Source: Gymnorhina tibicen (taxonomy: Eukaryota > Chordata > Aves > Passeriformes > Artamidae). Taken from it: a stretch of 64,000 nucleotides of DNA. The stretch is taken from NCBI GenBank assembly GCA_013399875.1, contig VXAZ01009309.1:739565-803564 (forward strand), in the 5' to 3' direction. The notes beneath the pieces are model-generated. The model was not told where the DNA came from. It did no database searches and saw nothing but the letters and a program-made list of their open reading frames with translations. Both the position numbers and the translations under genes were made by a program. How positions within the stretch are numbered: position 1 is the first letter of the stretch; each line of letters opens with the position of its first letter. Shown here in pieces: positions 1-10,321 of the stretch.

Positions 1-3000
1 CCTTCCCTGCTGTGAGTACTGTCTAGATGGCTCAAAAACAAAAAAACCTCTTTACAGACATCAGTCTGTGGTTTGCATTACACCCTGGGACCAAGGCCAC
101 AGTCATTTGAAGAGGCCAAACCCAGACCCTAAGAAAAAACCCCTGACCAACATATAAATATCAGCACAGTATACAAAATTGACAATAAATAGAAGTTTTA
201 GCTGTTGTACCTGTGTTTTAAACACTGAAAATTGGGGTACAAGAAACTAAAAGACTTGTGGAAGATCCCATGGCAGTCTGACACAGGGGCAGAAACTGAC
301 CCCAGTATAAATTTTAGACCAATTTTCTTATGCAAGAGTCCACCTTTCTATCTCCATTTTTATATGCTTAGTAGAAAATATCAGGGCTGGATAGAAGGAT
401 TGATTAGTCATGATCCTCAAATGCAAAGTAGTACACAAAAATGTCATACTTTATGCATGCAAAATGCTTACAATTAAGTATACGTAGTATGTAGAGGACA
501 AAGACATGGCTTTTCTCTCTTCTCTAAATGCTAGTGAGAACACATAAGAACAGCATATACACTACAACATATTTTTTTACTAGAATAGACTGTTCTGAGC
601 AAAGTAAGCATTTTTGGTTACAAGAACAACAAGGAATCATGCTAACACCTGCAGTTTTAGTAGACTGAAAGCCTGTGCAGCTTAGGTTAGCATACAATAT
701 TTATCTGTCCTGTTCAAAAACTGGAAAGAAAACTACAAAAGCCAAATGAATATAGCTCCACCTCCAACATTTTTTAGAGTTCAAGCACTATTGAGATCAC
801 TTTTTCTCCACTTTCCCTAAACAGAATCAAGCCTTGCAAAGCACTGTGCACCTGCAACATGAAAGGTCACTTATCAGAAAATATTCCACGTTTTATGTGT
901 CAAAAACGTTCAACAGGGCATACTGCATCCAGAAATATGCAGGAAGGGAAATCCTCAAAAGAATATCACTAGCATAATTGTAGCGCTAAATACATATCTT
1001 GCACTACATAATTAGCTTTTGGAAGCTTATTGGAAATTCCAAGGCTGGAGAGAAACATCCATTTCTTTCACAAGACTCCCAAAACCATTCACAGCCATTA
1101 CACTTGCCATGTTGACATTTCCTTTTAGCCAATAAACTCTAAGGTCCAGTTGTCACCCTGGGTTATCTTCCAACAGCAAGCCATCCCAACTTTTCCATAG
1201 GTACGTGCATTTTGGCACTTAGCAAAATTCCCTCATTCTATTATGTGAATGTCTTATGCCATTTTTTTTCAAAGCATCGCAAATCCAGAATTTATCCAGC
1301 CTAAGACATTTACAGAAATAAAGACCGCTACATACTTTTTTGGCAATGGTAAAGAAATTACACCTCTAGAGAAACAGAACTCTTTTCATAAATAACGGAT
1401 TTATGGTGTGTTCCATTGAAAGCACTTCCCAGGAGAATGTTAGTCAGCACACTCTGCTATGTAATACCTTCAGCTGTATTAGCTTTTCCATAAGTAATTT
1501 GGTATGCCTACCCATTTGGAGAGGAAAAATAAAAGAAGAAAAAAAGAAGTTGCAGGCTTTTGTACCAACATCCATCCAATATTTAAAAAGAAAGCAGTGA
1601 CTTAAGGATTTGAGCTAACCAAGCTCCCTGCAGAATATGACCCTGAAAAAATATTACTTGTAGATGGTGTATGTTAATCACTGATCCCTGGAAATCTCAT
1701 CTGAAACATGTCTAATCAGTAATAACCAAACTGTCATACTTTGAGATGACTACATTTCCCAGAATAGCTAAGGCTGTTCCAAGGATCAAGATTCATTGTC
1801 CCTGTCCTGAACAATTAAGGTCAGGATCCTCCAGCATTCAGGTTAGAGCTGCTTCTCTCTGGCACAAAGATTCCTTGCAACCTGCAAGTAGAATGAGTAA
1901 TTCTGAAGACACCCAACCCCCCTCTTAATACTTGGAGCTCAGTAGGAGACCAATCCATGGACAATTTTCCTGTCCTGACTTGATGAGCCTAAAATTTTAT
2001 TAGAAGAAAGTAATATTACAGCTCAAACGAACTGATAGATGAGAGAAAGCCACTGCAACAAAGGCATACACACCGACCTATAATTTGGACATCACAAATC
2101 ATAATTAAAATGTAAAAATCTCCAATATAATGAACACATGGCTGATTTAACATGCTTATAAAACATGCAAGCTTTTTCTTAAATGATCTTTGATAAATTA
2201 AGGTATATTGACAATTGTATTTATAATACTGTAGAGTTTTTTAAAGGTATTTACTGGGAGCAGGAGGGGCATGGACTGTCACAGTCAGGATGGTATGGTT
2301 TTCTACAGTGGGGAAGACAGAAGGAGACTTTTTATAACCTCAAAAGGCAAAACCATATTTCAGAAAATGTCATTTAACACAATGATGTGATAAGGTGGAA
2401 ATTCTCTGACCTAAGAGAAGCTGTTATTGCTAACTATTCCCTAAACCCCCCTGCTGTGCTTTGGGTTGTTTATTTATTTCTTTATTTATTTATCAGTCTT
2501 CCACTTTCCTAAATCCAGCTGCAGAGCATCCGATCTCTGCTTTCTTCTTAATGTCTCTTTATGTTGAAGAACGGTTGCTTAGAGAAACGGGTTTCAGTTT
2601 TGAACAGTCTATTTTATTGCAAACCAGTTGCACCTCTAAATGCTATAGGCACATTTAAAATACTAGTATTTTCACAAACTAGCATACAGCTCTAATACAA
2701 AAAGGGAAAGCTTTTTATTCAAATAAAATAAGCTGTAATAATGAATGATGTGTATTTCTATATTTACGTAGTACATTATATCCCAAAATACTTACAAAAA
2801 CATATCTGCAAAGTAGCTGAGAGATGCAAAACTCCACATATTAAAACTACTTGATTTTTTTGCCAGGTAAGTAAAATCCTTTCAGATAGAAAAGAAAGGG
2901 CATAGGCTTGGCAGAGAAGAAAAAAAAATATGGAAGTACATTTTGTGTTTGGATTGGCAAAATGAGTCTACAATATCTTCAAGACTTTCCATACTGTATT

Positions 3001-4418
3001 CTGATCAACAGAGAAAAGCCAGAAACATCCCCATGCTTTTCATTTAGGAGCACACGATGATATGGAGCACAAATACATTGACAACGCTCCACAACTGAGA
3101 TCACAACATTACTTAATACTGCAGAAAGTCTTGATAATATTGTTGTCTTACACGATACAAATTTTCATCCTAAAATGTGGCTCCTAGTATTTCCTAAGTA
3201 TAATCTGCAGATTTCTTAGCATCTTTTGTCTGTAAAGTCAAGACTCTAAAGTACCATGGACCAAATGCCAAGATATAAGAGAAAATAATTAATCTTTTTA
3301 GTTACTTTAAAAAAAAATAATATATTTCTCTAACACTTTTATAACAAAATCCATCATTTTGTGAACTTGCAGAAGTGAAAGGTAAAAACCTTCCTTTACC
3401 TGAATCCTAATGTAGGGAGTATCACAGATTTATAATGGTGAAGAATGAAGAAACACATTTTTCATTTCTGCCAGCTGGCTTTACAAACCCATTGGAAAAT
3501 GAGAGGATTCGATACCTTCTGGAGTACCACCAGCTACAAGAAAGGAAAACTCCAGGAAGAACTGCAAAAAATGCCCTGGGTCAGTGGGAACACTTCTCTC
3601 TTAATTGCATTATAAATTGGTTGGATTTGTGCAAATAAACTGCCTGAGACAGCCTAGAAAATCCCACCTATGGTTCAAATACCATTGCATTAAGAAGAAA
3701 AAAACAAGACACTGCAGAGAAGTTGGCACCATTTCATTAGAACTGTAGCACACCTGAAGCTGCATCAGTATCCAAGATTAGGTGGACAGATTCAAATTGT
3801 GTGCAAGGAGATTTTTGCATAGTTTCATGTTGACAAAATGCAATATTTATCCCAACACAAAGGTAAGGTTCATAAAACTCTAATAGCATTGTCTTTTCTG
3901 GTAGAGCCTACATACAAAACCTGAGATTAAAGTTCCTGAACATTAAAACAAACCGCTGAAATAAACACACCTGCTGCAGAAGTAATGCCAAATTTCAATC
4001 CGGACTGTCATAAATACAAAGTATGCAAGAGTGCGGTTGGAAAATAAGTAATATCATGTCCAGGTGCTCTACTGAGTGTGTTTGCCAGGCAGGTATTTTC
4101 TGGGTATTCTTTTTTAATCTGACCTTAAAAAAAGTCTGGAGAAAGCCATTTCAGAATTTTTCTTCAACATTTATCTCAAAAATGGGCCATTTGATTCGTG
4201 AACATCTCTAATGTATATCATCAGTGACTGACGGAGTTTTTTTTATATGATTTTTGACAATTTAACAAGTCCTCCTGACAAATTAAATGGTTGTGTTGAC
4301 AACTTAACTGTACTGCCAATCAATATTTTCAATTACTTTCATTGTCATTCAGAAAAAATACAACACGAGGTCATACAGTGGTAAAACCAAGTAAAGAAAA
4401 TAAAATGATGCAGAGTTA
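1..4418. other. Unannotated AT-rich non-coding stretch
   Basis: Apart from the TTTA repeat at 2.47 kb, I see nothing recognisable. The open frames here are 60-81 codons, have no family resemblance and are scattered over frames as expected by chance. Confidence 0.6.
2469..2493. repeat. TTTA simple repeat (imperfect)
   Basis: About six units of TTTA with one interruption (ttcttta). This is an ordinary microsatellite. A 65-codon frame runs through it and is not a gene. Confidence 0.7.
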
Positions 4419-4443
4419 GGGGGGAGGGGGGCACTGGGAGGGG
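4419..4443 (+). other. Canonical G-quadruplex motif
   Basis: Four G-runs of 6, 6, 3 and 4 residues are separated by loops of 1, 4 and 1 nt, which satisfies the G3+N1-7 rule. It stands alone in AT-rich sequence with no gene or repeat recognised nearby. Folding is inferred from the pattern. Confidence 0.6.
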
Positions 4444-7400
4444 ACTGAAACTTTGAGGCACAACATGCAATTTAAAAATTCTTTGTTTTTCAGGGGAAAG
4501 GTTAGGTGTTTCAGAATAACTTCTCTAATTTTAGACCTTGGTGACATCTCGCTGAGAATACAACACAGTTTCCTTTCTTCCCATAAGCCATTTAAAAAGT
4601 CATTAAACTTGAGCTGCTACCGCATGGCACTTGCAGTGAAATCCTCTTTATTCCATCACTTCACACCATAACCCCCATGTTCTTAACTACTAAACCAACC
4701 CTATACAAAGTAGATGTGAGGGCATTTTGAGAGCTGTGGCTCAGCTACAGATTTTTTAAATCAGAATCTTAGGACAGAGTCCTGACAAACACAGCTTTGG
4801 GATGGAGAAAGCACTGTATTTTCAAACAGAAAATAAATTTGGTACCACAGAGAATAAATACTTCCTGCATATTGGACTACAGTGACAAACTCCTTACTGT
4901 AGCTCTTTTGGTAAATTAATGCACAGTGGCAACTAATTTTTACACAAAAATTCTACACAAAAGCTGTAGTAAACCACTGTTGGTATAAAAATATATATTA
5001 ATTCAAGGACCAAGAAATTCAAATTCCTTTGTGAATTTCCCTTTTCCTTAACAAAATTGGGAATCAAACTATATGATTAATTTAAAAATAACATTTAAAA
5101 AAAGGCAGTTTAATCCCAAATCCCTTTCCTCCCAAGATACGAATATAGGATACAGGCATGAAAGCAAAGTGTCAGCAGTTCCCAGAATCTTAACATTTCT
5201 GGCTTACCAACCTAAGGTATGCAGAAGGAAATTTGCTCGCACATGCAAGGGGAACCTGAGCTTTTTGAGCTCTGCATCCACAGCTGCTGCAGACTGGAAC
5301 AGAGCAAAGTAGGCAGCCAAAGGAAAGGACACAAACTGGCACACAGCCCAAAGTGAGCAGAGAAGAAGAACATGGATTTAAAAATATGTGCAGGGAAACC
5401 TACTCTTAGAGGCAAAACAAACCAAAAAAAAAGCAGCATGTGAGGATACTTGTTGGAAACTGAAGAGATGTGATGAAGGCAGTATGTAGAAAAGTGTCTG
5501 GAAGTTGTTATGAAGAAAAGTGAGTGTGAAGAAAAGTATGTATGAAGGTGAGTCTGGTTTTCAGTTAATCCAAGCATAAACCTTTTAAAGGTGAACACCC
5601 CAAAATCAATAGTCATTTTAGAAGCAAAGTACTGCATATATTACCTATATTGTGAGAGACCAGATAATCCTCTCTGCGTGAGCCTAATATTGTTCTATTT
5701 TTGTCAGAATTCCCCTCTTGGAAAAAGAGCTATAATAGAGATATTTACTAATATCAGTCTAAGCCCTCCTTGTTTAAAGGATTCAAGAAGTCCAGGACTA
5801 TTAAAAAACATTACCAATATGATGAGTAAGATGATATTGCTGGTCATTCCATTTATAGATTCTGCCCCTCCTGCTATTAAAAACCAATTTATTTTTCACT
5901 GTCATATAGGGGAGGAAGAGTGAGAGAAGCTTTTCAGGCAATTCTGTATCTCACAGTCCAGACCTGAGAAAATAAGCATGCAGAGACAGCAAAGATGGTT
6001 TCATCCCTACAAGTTATCTGGAAAAAGGCATATTGATATAGTGATTAAATATTGCAAAGAACTACAGTATTTCTGGCAAAAATCCAATCAAGTTTTTGTC
6101 CACAAAAACTTTAAAATTAAGAAAGTGATCACAAAATATTGCCACTGACCAACTGACAGTAACTCCTTTAAGTTAAATTCTAGCACTTTAAGTGGATTTT
6201 AAAGTCTTCTGTATTAACTGAGCATTTACTCCTTTATCTTAATTTTTCTCTATTCCCTTTCAACTCTGAGACCAGCTTTAATATTTTCATCATTTAAATT
6301 TAACAAGTTATATATACAGAATATGGTTTCAGTTATCAAAAGCAAGCAATCAGCAACTCCTCCCCTTCTTTTAGCAACTGTTTTAAACAAAGAAAGATTA
6401 CAAGTGCTATGCTTAAAAATAAAGAAAAAAATTTTTAAAAAAAGTTACATCATCAAGTCTTGGTCAATGCAAGATGTGTTGTTTCTATTCAGGTCAATAA
6501 GCTTCCAAAGCTACCAATACCCATATACGCTTTGGTGCAACAAGAAAAGAAAAAAAAAATTGTCTTATGAAGAAGCAGAATACAGAAGTTTATGTGAAAA
6601 GACTGACTTCTTGAGGCAGATTCCATTGCTTGTGTTGCTGCAAAACCAATGGATTCTGCACAGTTCTGTTAACCATCAGCAATTATCTTCCTGTCAAAGC
6701 TAAAGGTAACAAATTTCCCCATATCCAGCAAGGCTATATCATCAACCGGACACCAGCATCATTTGACGGAAACTAAATCACGACACCAGCCAAGAGCTCT
6801 GACAGACAAATGTGCTGCCTCTGAAAATCTAGGCCTATCACTCAGAGGAGGAAAAAAGGTTCTCTCAGCTGGTCTTTCTGAAAAGAGATTAAATGTTGTA
6901 GATTCTGTAAGTAGAGTACCAAGAAAATCCTAAATATGAGAATTATTAATGGACTTTACTACTGGTCTTTTTAATCTTTTGCCAACATATGTTCATCTAT
7001 TTTACCTTGGTCTGTCTTGTTTCCTGATGGACATAAAAGGCAGGAACCGTGCATTATCCTAGTCTTAATCAGACAGCAGCACAAGAACAATGTACCTCTA
7101 CCTATCACTCGGATAACACTTTAGCACTAGCTGTTCTTTTATAATGAAGAGTGTGTAATAAAAGATACCTCTAATGCGTCCTGTCCTTATGCTTAACAAT
7201 AACATTCATTTCATGATATGCTATATAATGGGAATACCAGTTCTTAACCTGCTCAGTAACAAAGTACTGCATTATCACAATGCAATTGCAGTTTGGCTGG
7301 AATTTCCTGATAATCTGTGGCTGGAACTCACATTCTTTTCCCCAAAGGGACATACAGTACAGTAGATCAGGCTGTAACTGCAAAACTACAATTGGAGTAT

Positions 7401-8374
7401 GGCTATCTTTAACCTGTGTAATACCCAAGGTATAAAAAATGTGATGCTTTGTAAAGTGGTGCTATATATTGCTAAATACAAATCAAAGAACTTTCATTGA
7501 CAGGTCAGTGAGATATTTTTTGTACAGGATCTGGTGTCACATTAAAGGTAATCACAGACACAATTATCTGGTGGAAATTCCAGTGGAAAGCCTGTGAGGT
7601 GGACTTGATGTCTGAGGGGATTGATAGTGCTGGAAAATGCCTTTCACCTCTCGGTCACTGGTTCAAACATGGGCCAGGCTGGTTGTGACCTCAAGCTGTT
7701 ATTGCTTGACAGCTGTTCAATGACCCGCGTGAAACAAGCAGATCCAGACCGGTACCTTTTGGGGTGATGTCCACTCCCCGTGGAACATTCAGCTGCAGCA
7801 GGTATCAATTGCAAGCATCTGAGGAGCTTCCAGCAGCTTGAGGAACTGTATGGACTGCATGGACATTGTTCCCAGAGGCACTGATTCCAAGCAGGGTTTG
7901 CCATACATACACATTCTGGTTTAGAAACACTCACACATCCAACATTCCATAAGACTGGACATTTTGGCTCAGTGAGGCTGCTTTCCAGTAAAGCAAATGT
8001 TTCCCTAAAATAACTTGAACTAAAAAAAAAAAAAAAACCAAAAAATCCAGAAAACAAACCCACAGGACACACTGTGAAATTTACTAATTAAGTTTCAAAT
8101 TCTAGATTGTATTTTCCACGAGTGTTGATAATTCACAAACAGAAGAGAGTACATTAAAACCAGAAATTTAGTTTAAAAGAGTACTTTCAGTTTCCTACCT
8201 TTTATTTTAAATTTTCAAATATTCTGCCAAATTCGAAGATTCTATATAGAGAGGAAGAACAGAGAGAACAGTTTAAGAGAAAAACAGCACAATAGAAAGA
8301 GAGGCAAGAGAGAACTTTAACTGCTTCATGCTGACACGTTCTATCCTAAATATAAGACAATAAAGTTGGGAATT
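4444..8374. other. Unannotated non-coding stretch
   Basis: The longest frames (141 codons minus at 5212-5637; 142 codons minus at 7644-8072) show no recognisable domain, and the second includes the translation of a poly-A tract (8022-8037) as a phenylalanine run. Around 5490-5557 there is a short patch of imperfect tgaagaaaag repeats. At 7646-7710 a GGTTCAAA-like B-box string sits in sequence that resembles an old SINE, but I cannot name a family. Confidence 0.5.
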
Positions 8375-8379
8375 TTTCC
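8375..8379. repeat. Left copy of the 5-bp target-site duplication of the solo LTR
   Basis: The 5-mer tttcc immediately precedes the LTR's TG terminus and is repeated immediately after its CA terminus at 9065-9069. A 6-bp duplication does not fit (ttttcc versus tttccc). Confidence 0.8.
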
Positions 8380-8514
8380 TGTCCTGGTTTGAGACAAATT
8401 GGGAGGCACGTCCAAATTGAACGTCCTCTGATAGAAGGCGTATAGCCACCTCTCCCCCACCAGGTTCGGGAAGAAATTCCTCGGAGGAAAGTGAAAAAGG
8501 GAAAAAAAAAAAAA

Positions 8515-8520
8515 TTTATT
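8515..8520 (-). promoter_or_regulatory. Putative LTR polyadenylation signal (AATAAA, minus strand)
   Basis: The plus strand reads tttatt, giving AATAAA on the minus strand, followed in that direction by a long T-run. This placement leaves about 135 bp to the LTR end, compatible with U5. It is the main reason for assigning the LTR to the minus strand. Confidence 0.45.
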
Positions 8521-8841
8521 TAACAAGCAGAGTGCACGCAGGCACGGGAAAAAGAATAATGCTACATAATAAAACCTCCTGCTGTGGAGAGAACCTGGGT
8601 AGATTTCAGAGTCCTTTGTGGGTGTGGCTTTCTCCTCTCTGGAGCTGGGGTTCAGTGTGGGCCCCTCCGGGCCTCCTGGATGGTGCTCTGTGATGTTCTG
8701 GTGTTGATGAACAGTCCAGAAAAGAAGAAGAAGGATAAACCAAAGTCCCAGAGAAAAAACTTTCTTGCCTCAGCTAGCAAACTGGCTAAAAAGCAGGAGT
8801 TTTAACTCTGTCTGTCTCCCTAGAAAGAGAGCCAAGAGCTG

Positions 8842-8865
8842 GGAAAAGCGCAAAGGCGCTTTTCC
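8842..8865. repeat. Perfect 10-bp inverted repeat (hairpin) inside the solo LTR
   Basis: Seen: arms ggaaaagcgc (8842-8851) and gcgcttttcc (8856-8865) are exact reverse complements separated by the 4-nt loop aaag. The stem contains two GCGC cores in otherwise CpG-poor DNA. It lies in the central part of the LTR, upstream of the minus-strand polyadenylation signal, so in the minus orientation it would be in U3 or R. A role as a protein-binding palindrome or an RNA hairpin is inference only. Confidence 0.7.
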
Positions 8866-9064
8866 TCCGCTCAACCGCTGCAGGAACGCAGGGGAGTCCT
8901 TGGCGTGTCCTTGGGCACAAAAAACTCTGAAGAATTCGCCTGGCTTTTTTTTTTTTTCTTTCTTTCTCTTGAACCCAGTTTTAAAGACACAGAAAGGTAC
9001 AGGATTCATGTCTGGGCATAGAGCAGGCAATAGGGGATACACATCATAAAGTCACCCCAAGACA

Positions 9065-9069
9065 TTTCC
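9065..9069. repeat. Right copy of the 5-bp target-site duplication of the solo LTR
   Basis: tttcc directly follows the CA terminus of the LTR and matches 8375-8379. The two intact copies show that both LTR ends are preserved and that no flanking rearrangement has occurred since insertion. Confidence 0.8.
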
Positions 9070-10239
9070 CCACTTAGGAAGACTGGGATTCAATGGGAAT
9101 ACTAGAAGAACTTAAATATAATTCAAGTGTTTCTGTATTGAAACCAAAGTTTATATCCTGAAGAAAGACATTTACTGGTTTTTTTTCTTTCCTTTTTGAT
9201 CTCTCTACATAAAGAGGAAAAAAGTACTGTTTATTCTAAGATGAATAGAGCACGGATACAGCAGCATGAAAGCTACCAAAACTCCAAGAGTCCACTTTTC
9301 TGTCAATTTAGATCTCGTAGGATACAGAAAATACAAAACACTTTCTAAAGCCCGGGACCCAAAAAAGGATCCTCTTAATTAAGTTTCATATGGGTTTCAG
9401 ATTAATTAGAACATGCAGCAAACGTGTGACATCAGGTACCAGGCATTTACTGAAAGTTCTTAATTATTAGTATAAGAGAGCTGTGATTAACCCATATGCT
9501 GGATGGATGAACCCATACTGCTGCACAATTTCAGAAACAACAAAGCTAGCAACTATTCATCTGGAGAAATTAGGTATTTAACAGCTAGTTAATTCATTAT
9601 TAGTGTTTAAACCAAAGAAAGAGCTAACCTGGGTAGGTGATAAAAATTCTTAGCTTGACTCTACTTTAAACCTCAGTGTGATACCTAAACAGTCTACTCA
9701 TTCATTCTACGTCAAAGTGACGCTTGTGAAACACTACGTTTTAATTAGAATGCTTTATAATATGGAACAAAAAGTATTGAAATGAAACACATAATTAAAA
9801 CACATGTCATGCTGAATCATTTTCATTTATATCACAATACACCAGTGCCGTGACACTGTTGCTACAGGCTCCGAGTGCTACTGAGGACATATTTACCTAC
9901 CAGCAGGAAATCTCATCCAAGAGTGTTTGAAATCCTGGCTGTCCATATTTGTCTATACTAATCCTATTAACGCACTTGCCACTGAGCTTGTTCTGGAAGG
10001 ACCCTACATTCAGTCTAAGACTACTGGCAGTACCTCTGCCCTCTTCTGCATATTGATTAGTGCACAGATGGGGGTGGGGGCAAGAAGAGAAAGGAAATAA
10101 AACGAAACTACCAAATATTTCAGCCTGTCACAGCATAGTAATTGAAATATGTCTTTTTCCTTTACAAATTAATATTTCTGTTACAAACCATTGAAGGAAG
10201 TTTATAATACCAATAACAACTGAGAAATCAGTCACTACT
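9070..10239. other. Unannotated AT-rich non-coding stretch
   Basis: There are no open frames of note and no repeat that I recognise between the solo LTR and the hairpin at 10.24 kb. Confidence 0.55.
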
Positions 10240-10321
10240 GTAGTTAATGACTGGTTTGGTAGATTGTTAACTGCCCTTAACTTCCCATGAGTGGTTAACT
10301 AACAAACCAGTCATTACCTAC
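10240..10321 (+). other. Imperfect inverted repeat, pre-miRNA-sized hairpin candidate
   Basis: Seen: positions 10240-10262 pair with 10299-10321 with only two mismatches (10244/10317 and 10259/10302). After a 4-nt bulge at 10263-10266, 10267-10273 pair with 10292-10298, two of these being G-T wobbles. The terminal loop is about 18 nt. The total is about 28 pairs in an 82-nt foldback, the geometry of an animal microRNA precursor, although a small inverted-repeat transposon relic or a chance palindrome is also possible. Neither arm matches a mature miRNA that I can recall. The strand is arbitrary because both strands would fold. Function is inference. Confidence 0.5.

Larger units (their letters stand above)
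8380..9064 (-). mobile_element. Solo LTR of an avian endogenous retrovirus (ERVL-like), complete with target-site duplication
   Basis: Seen: the element starts TGTCCTGG and ends ...CAAGACA, so it has the TG...CA termini of a retroviral LTR. It is 685 bp long and flanked by the same 5-mer, tttcc, at 8375-8379 and 9065-9069. No internal retroviral sequence lies on either side, so it is a solo LTR, the usual product of recombination between the two LTRs of a provirus. Orientation is probably minus: read that way there is an AATAAA signal at 8520-8515, leaving a U5-like tail of about 135 bp, and the strand ends AAACCAGGACA. A plus-strand AATAAA also exists at 8568-8573, so orientation is not certain. 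A 5-bp duplication fits class III (ERVL) elements and argues against ERVK-type (6 bp). The sequence looks familiar as a common bird LTR, but that is recall. The frames inside it (for example 8584-8805 and 8765-9049) are not genes. Confidence 0.85.

Noticed and set aside
5212..5637. 141-codon minus-strand open frame
   Set aside because: No recognisable domain, a Phe/Ser/Leu-rich composition typical of translated A/T-rich DNA, and no splice or promoter context.
7500..7760. tRNA-derived SINE suggested by a ggttcaaa B-box-like string
   Set aside because: No matching A-box at the right distance and no SINE family that I can name. Kept only as a remark.
7644..8072. 142-codon minus-strand open frame
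   Set aside because: Its N-terminal part is the translation of a poly-A/T tract and the rest has no family resemblance.
8584..9049. Frames of 73-94 codons on both strands
   Set aside because: They lie inside the solo LTR.
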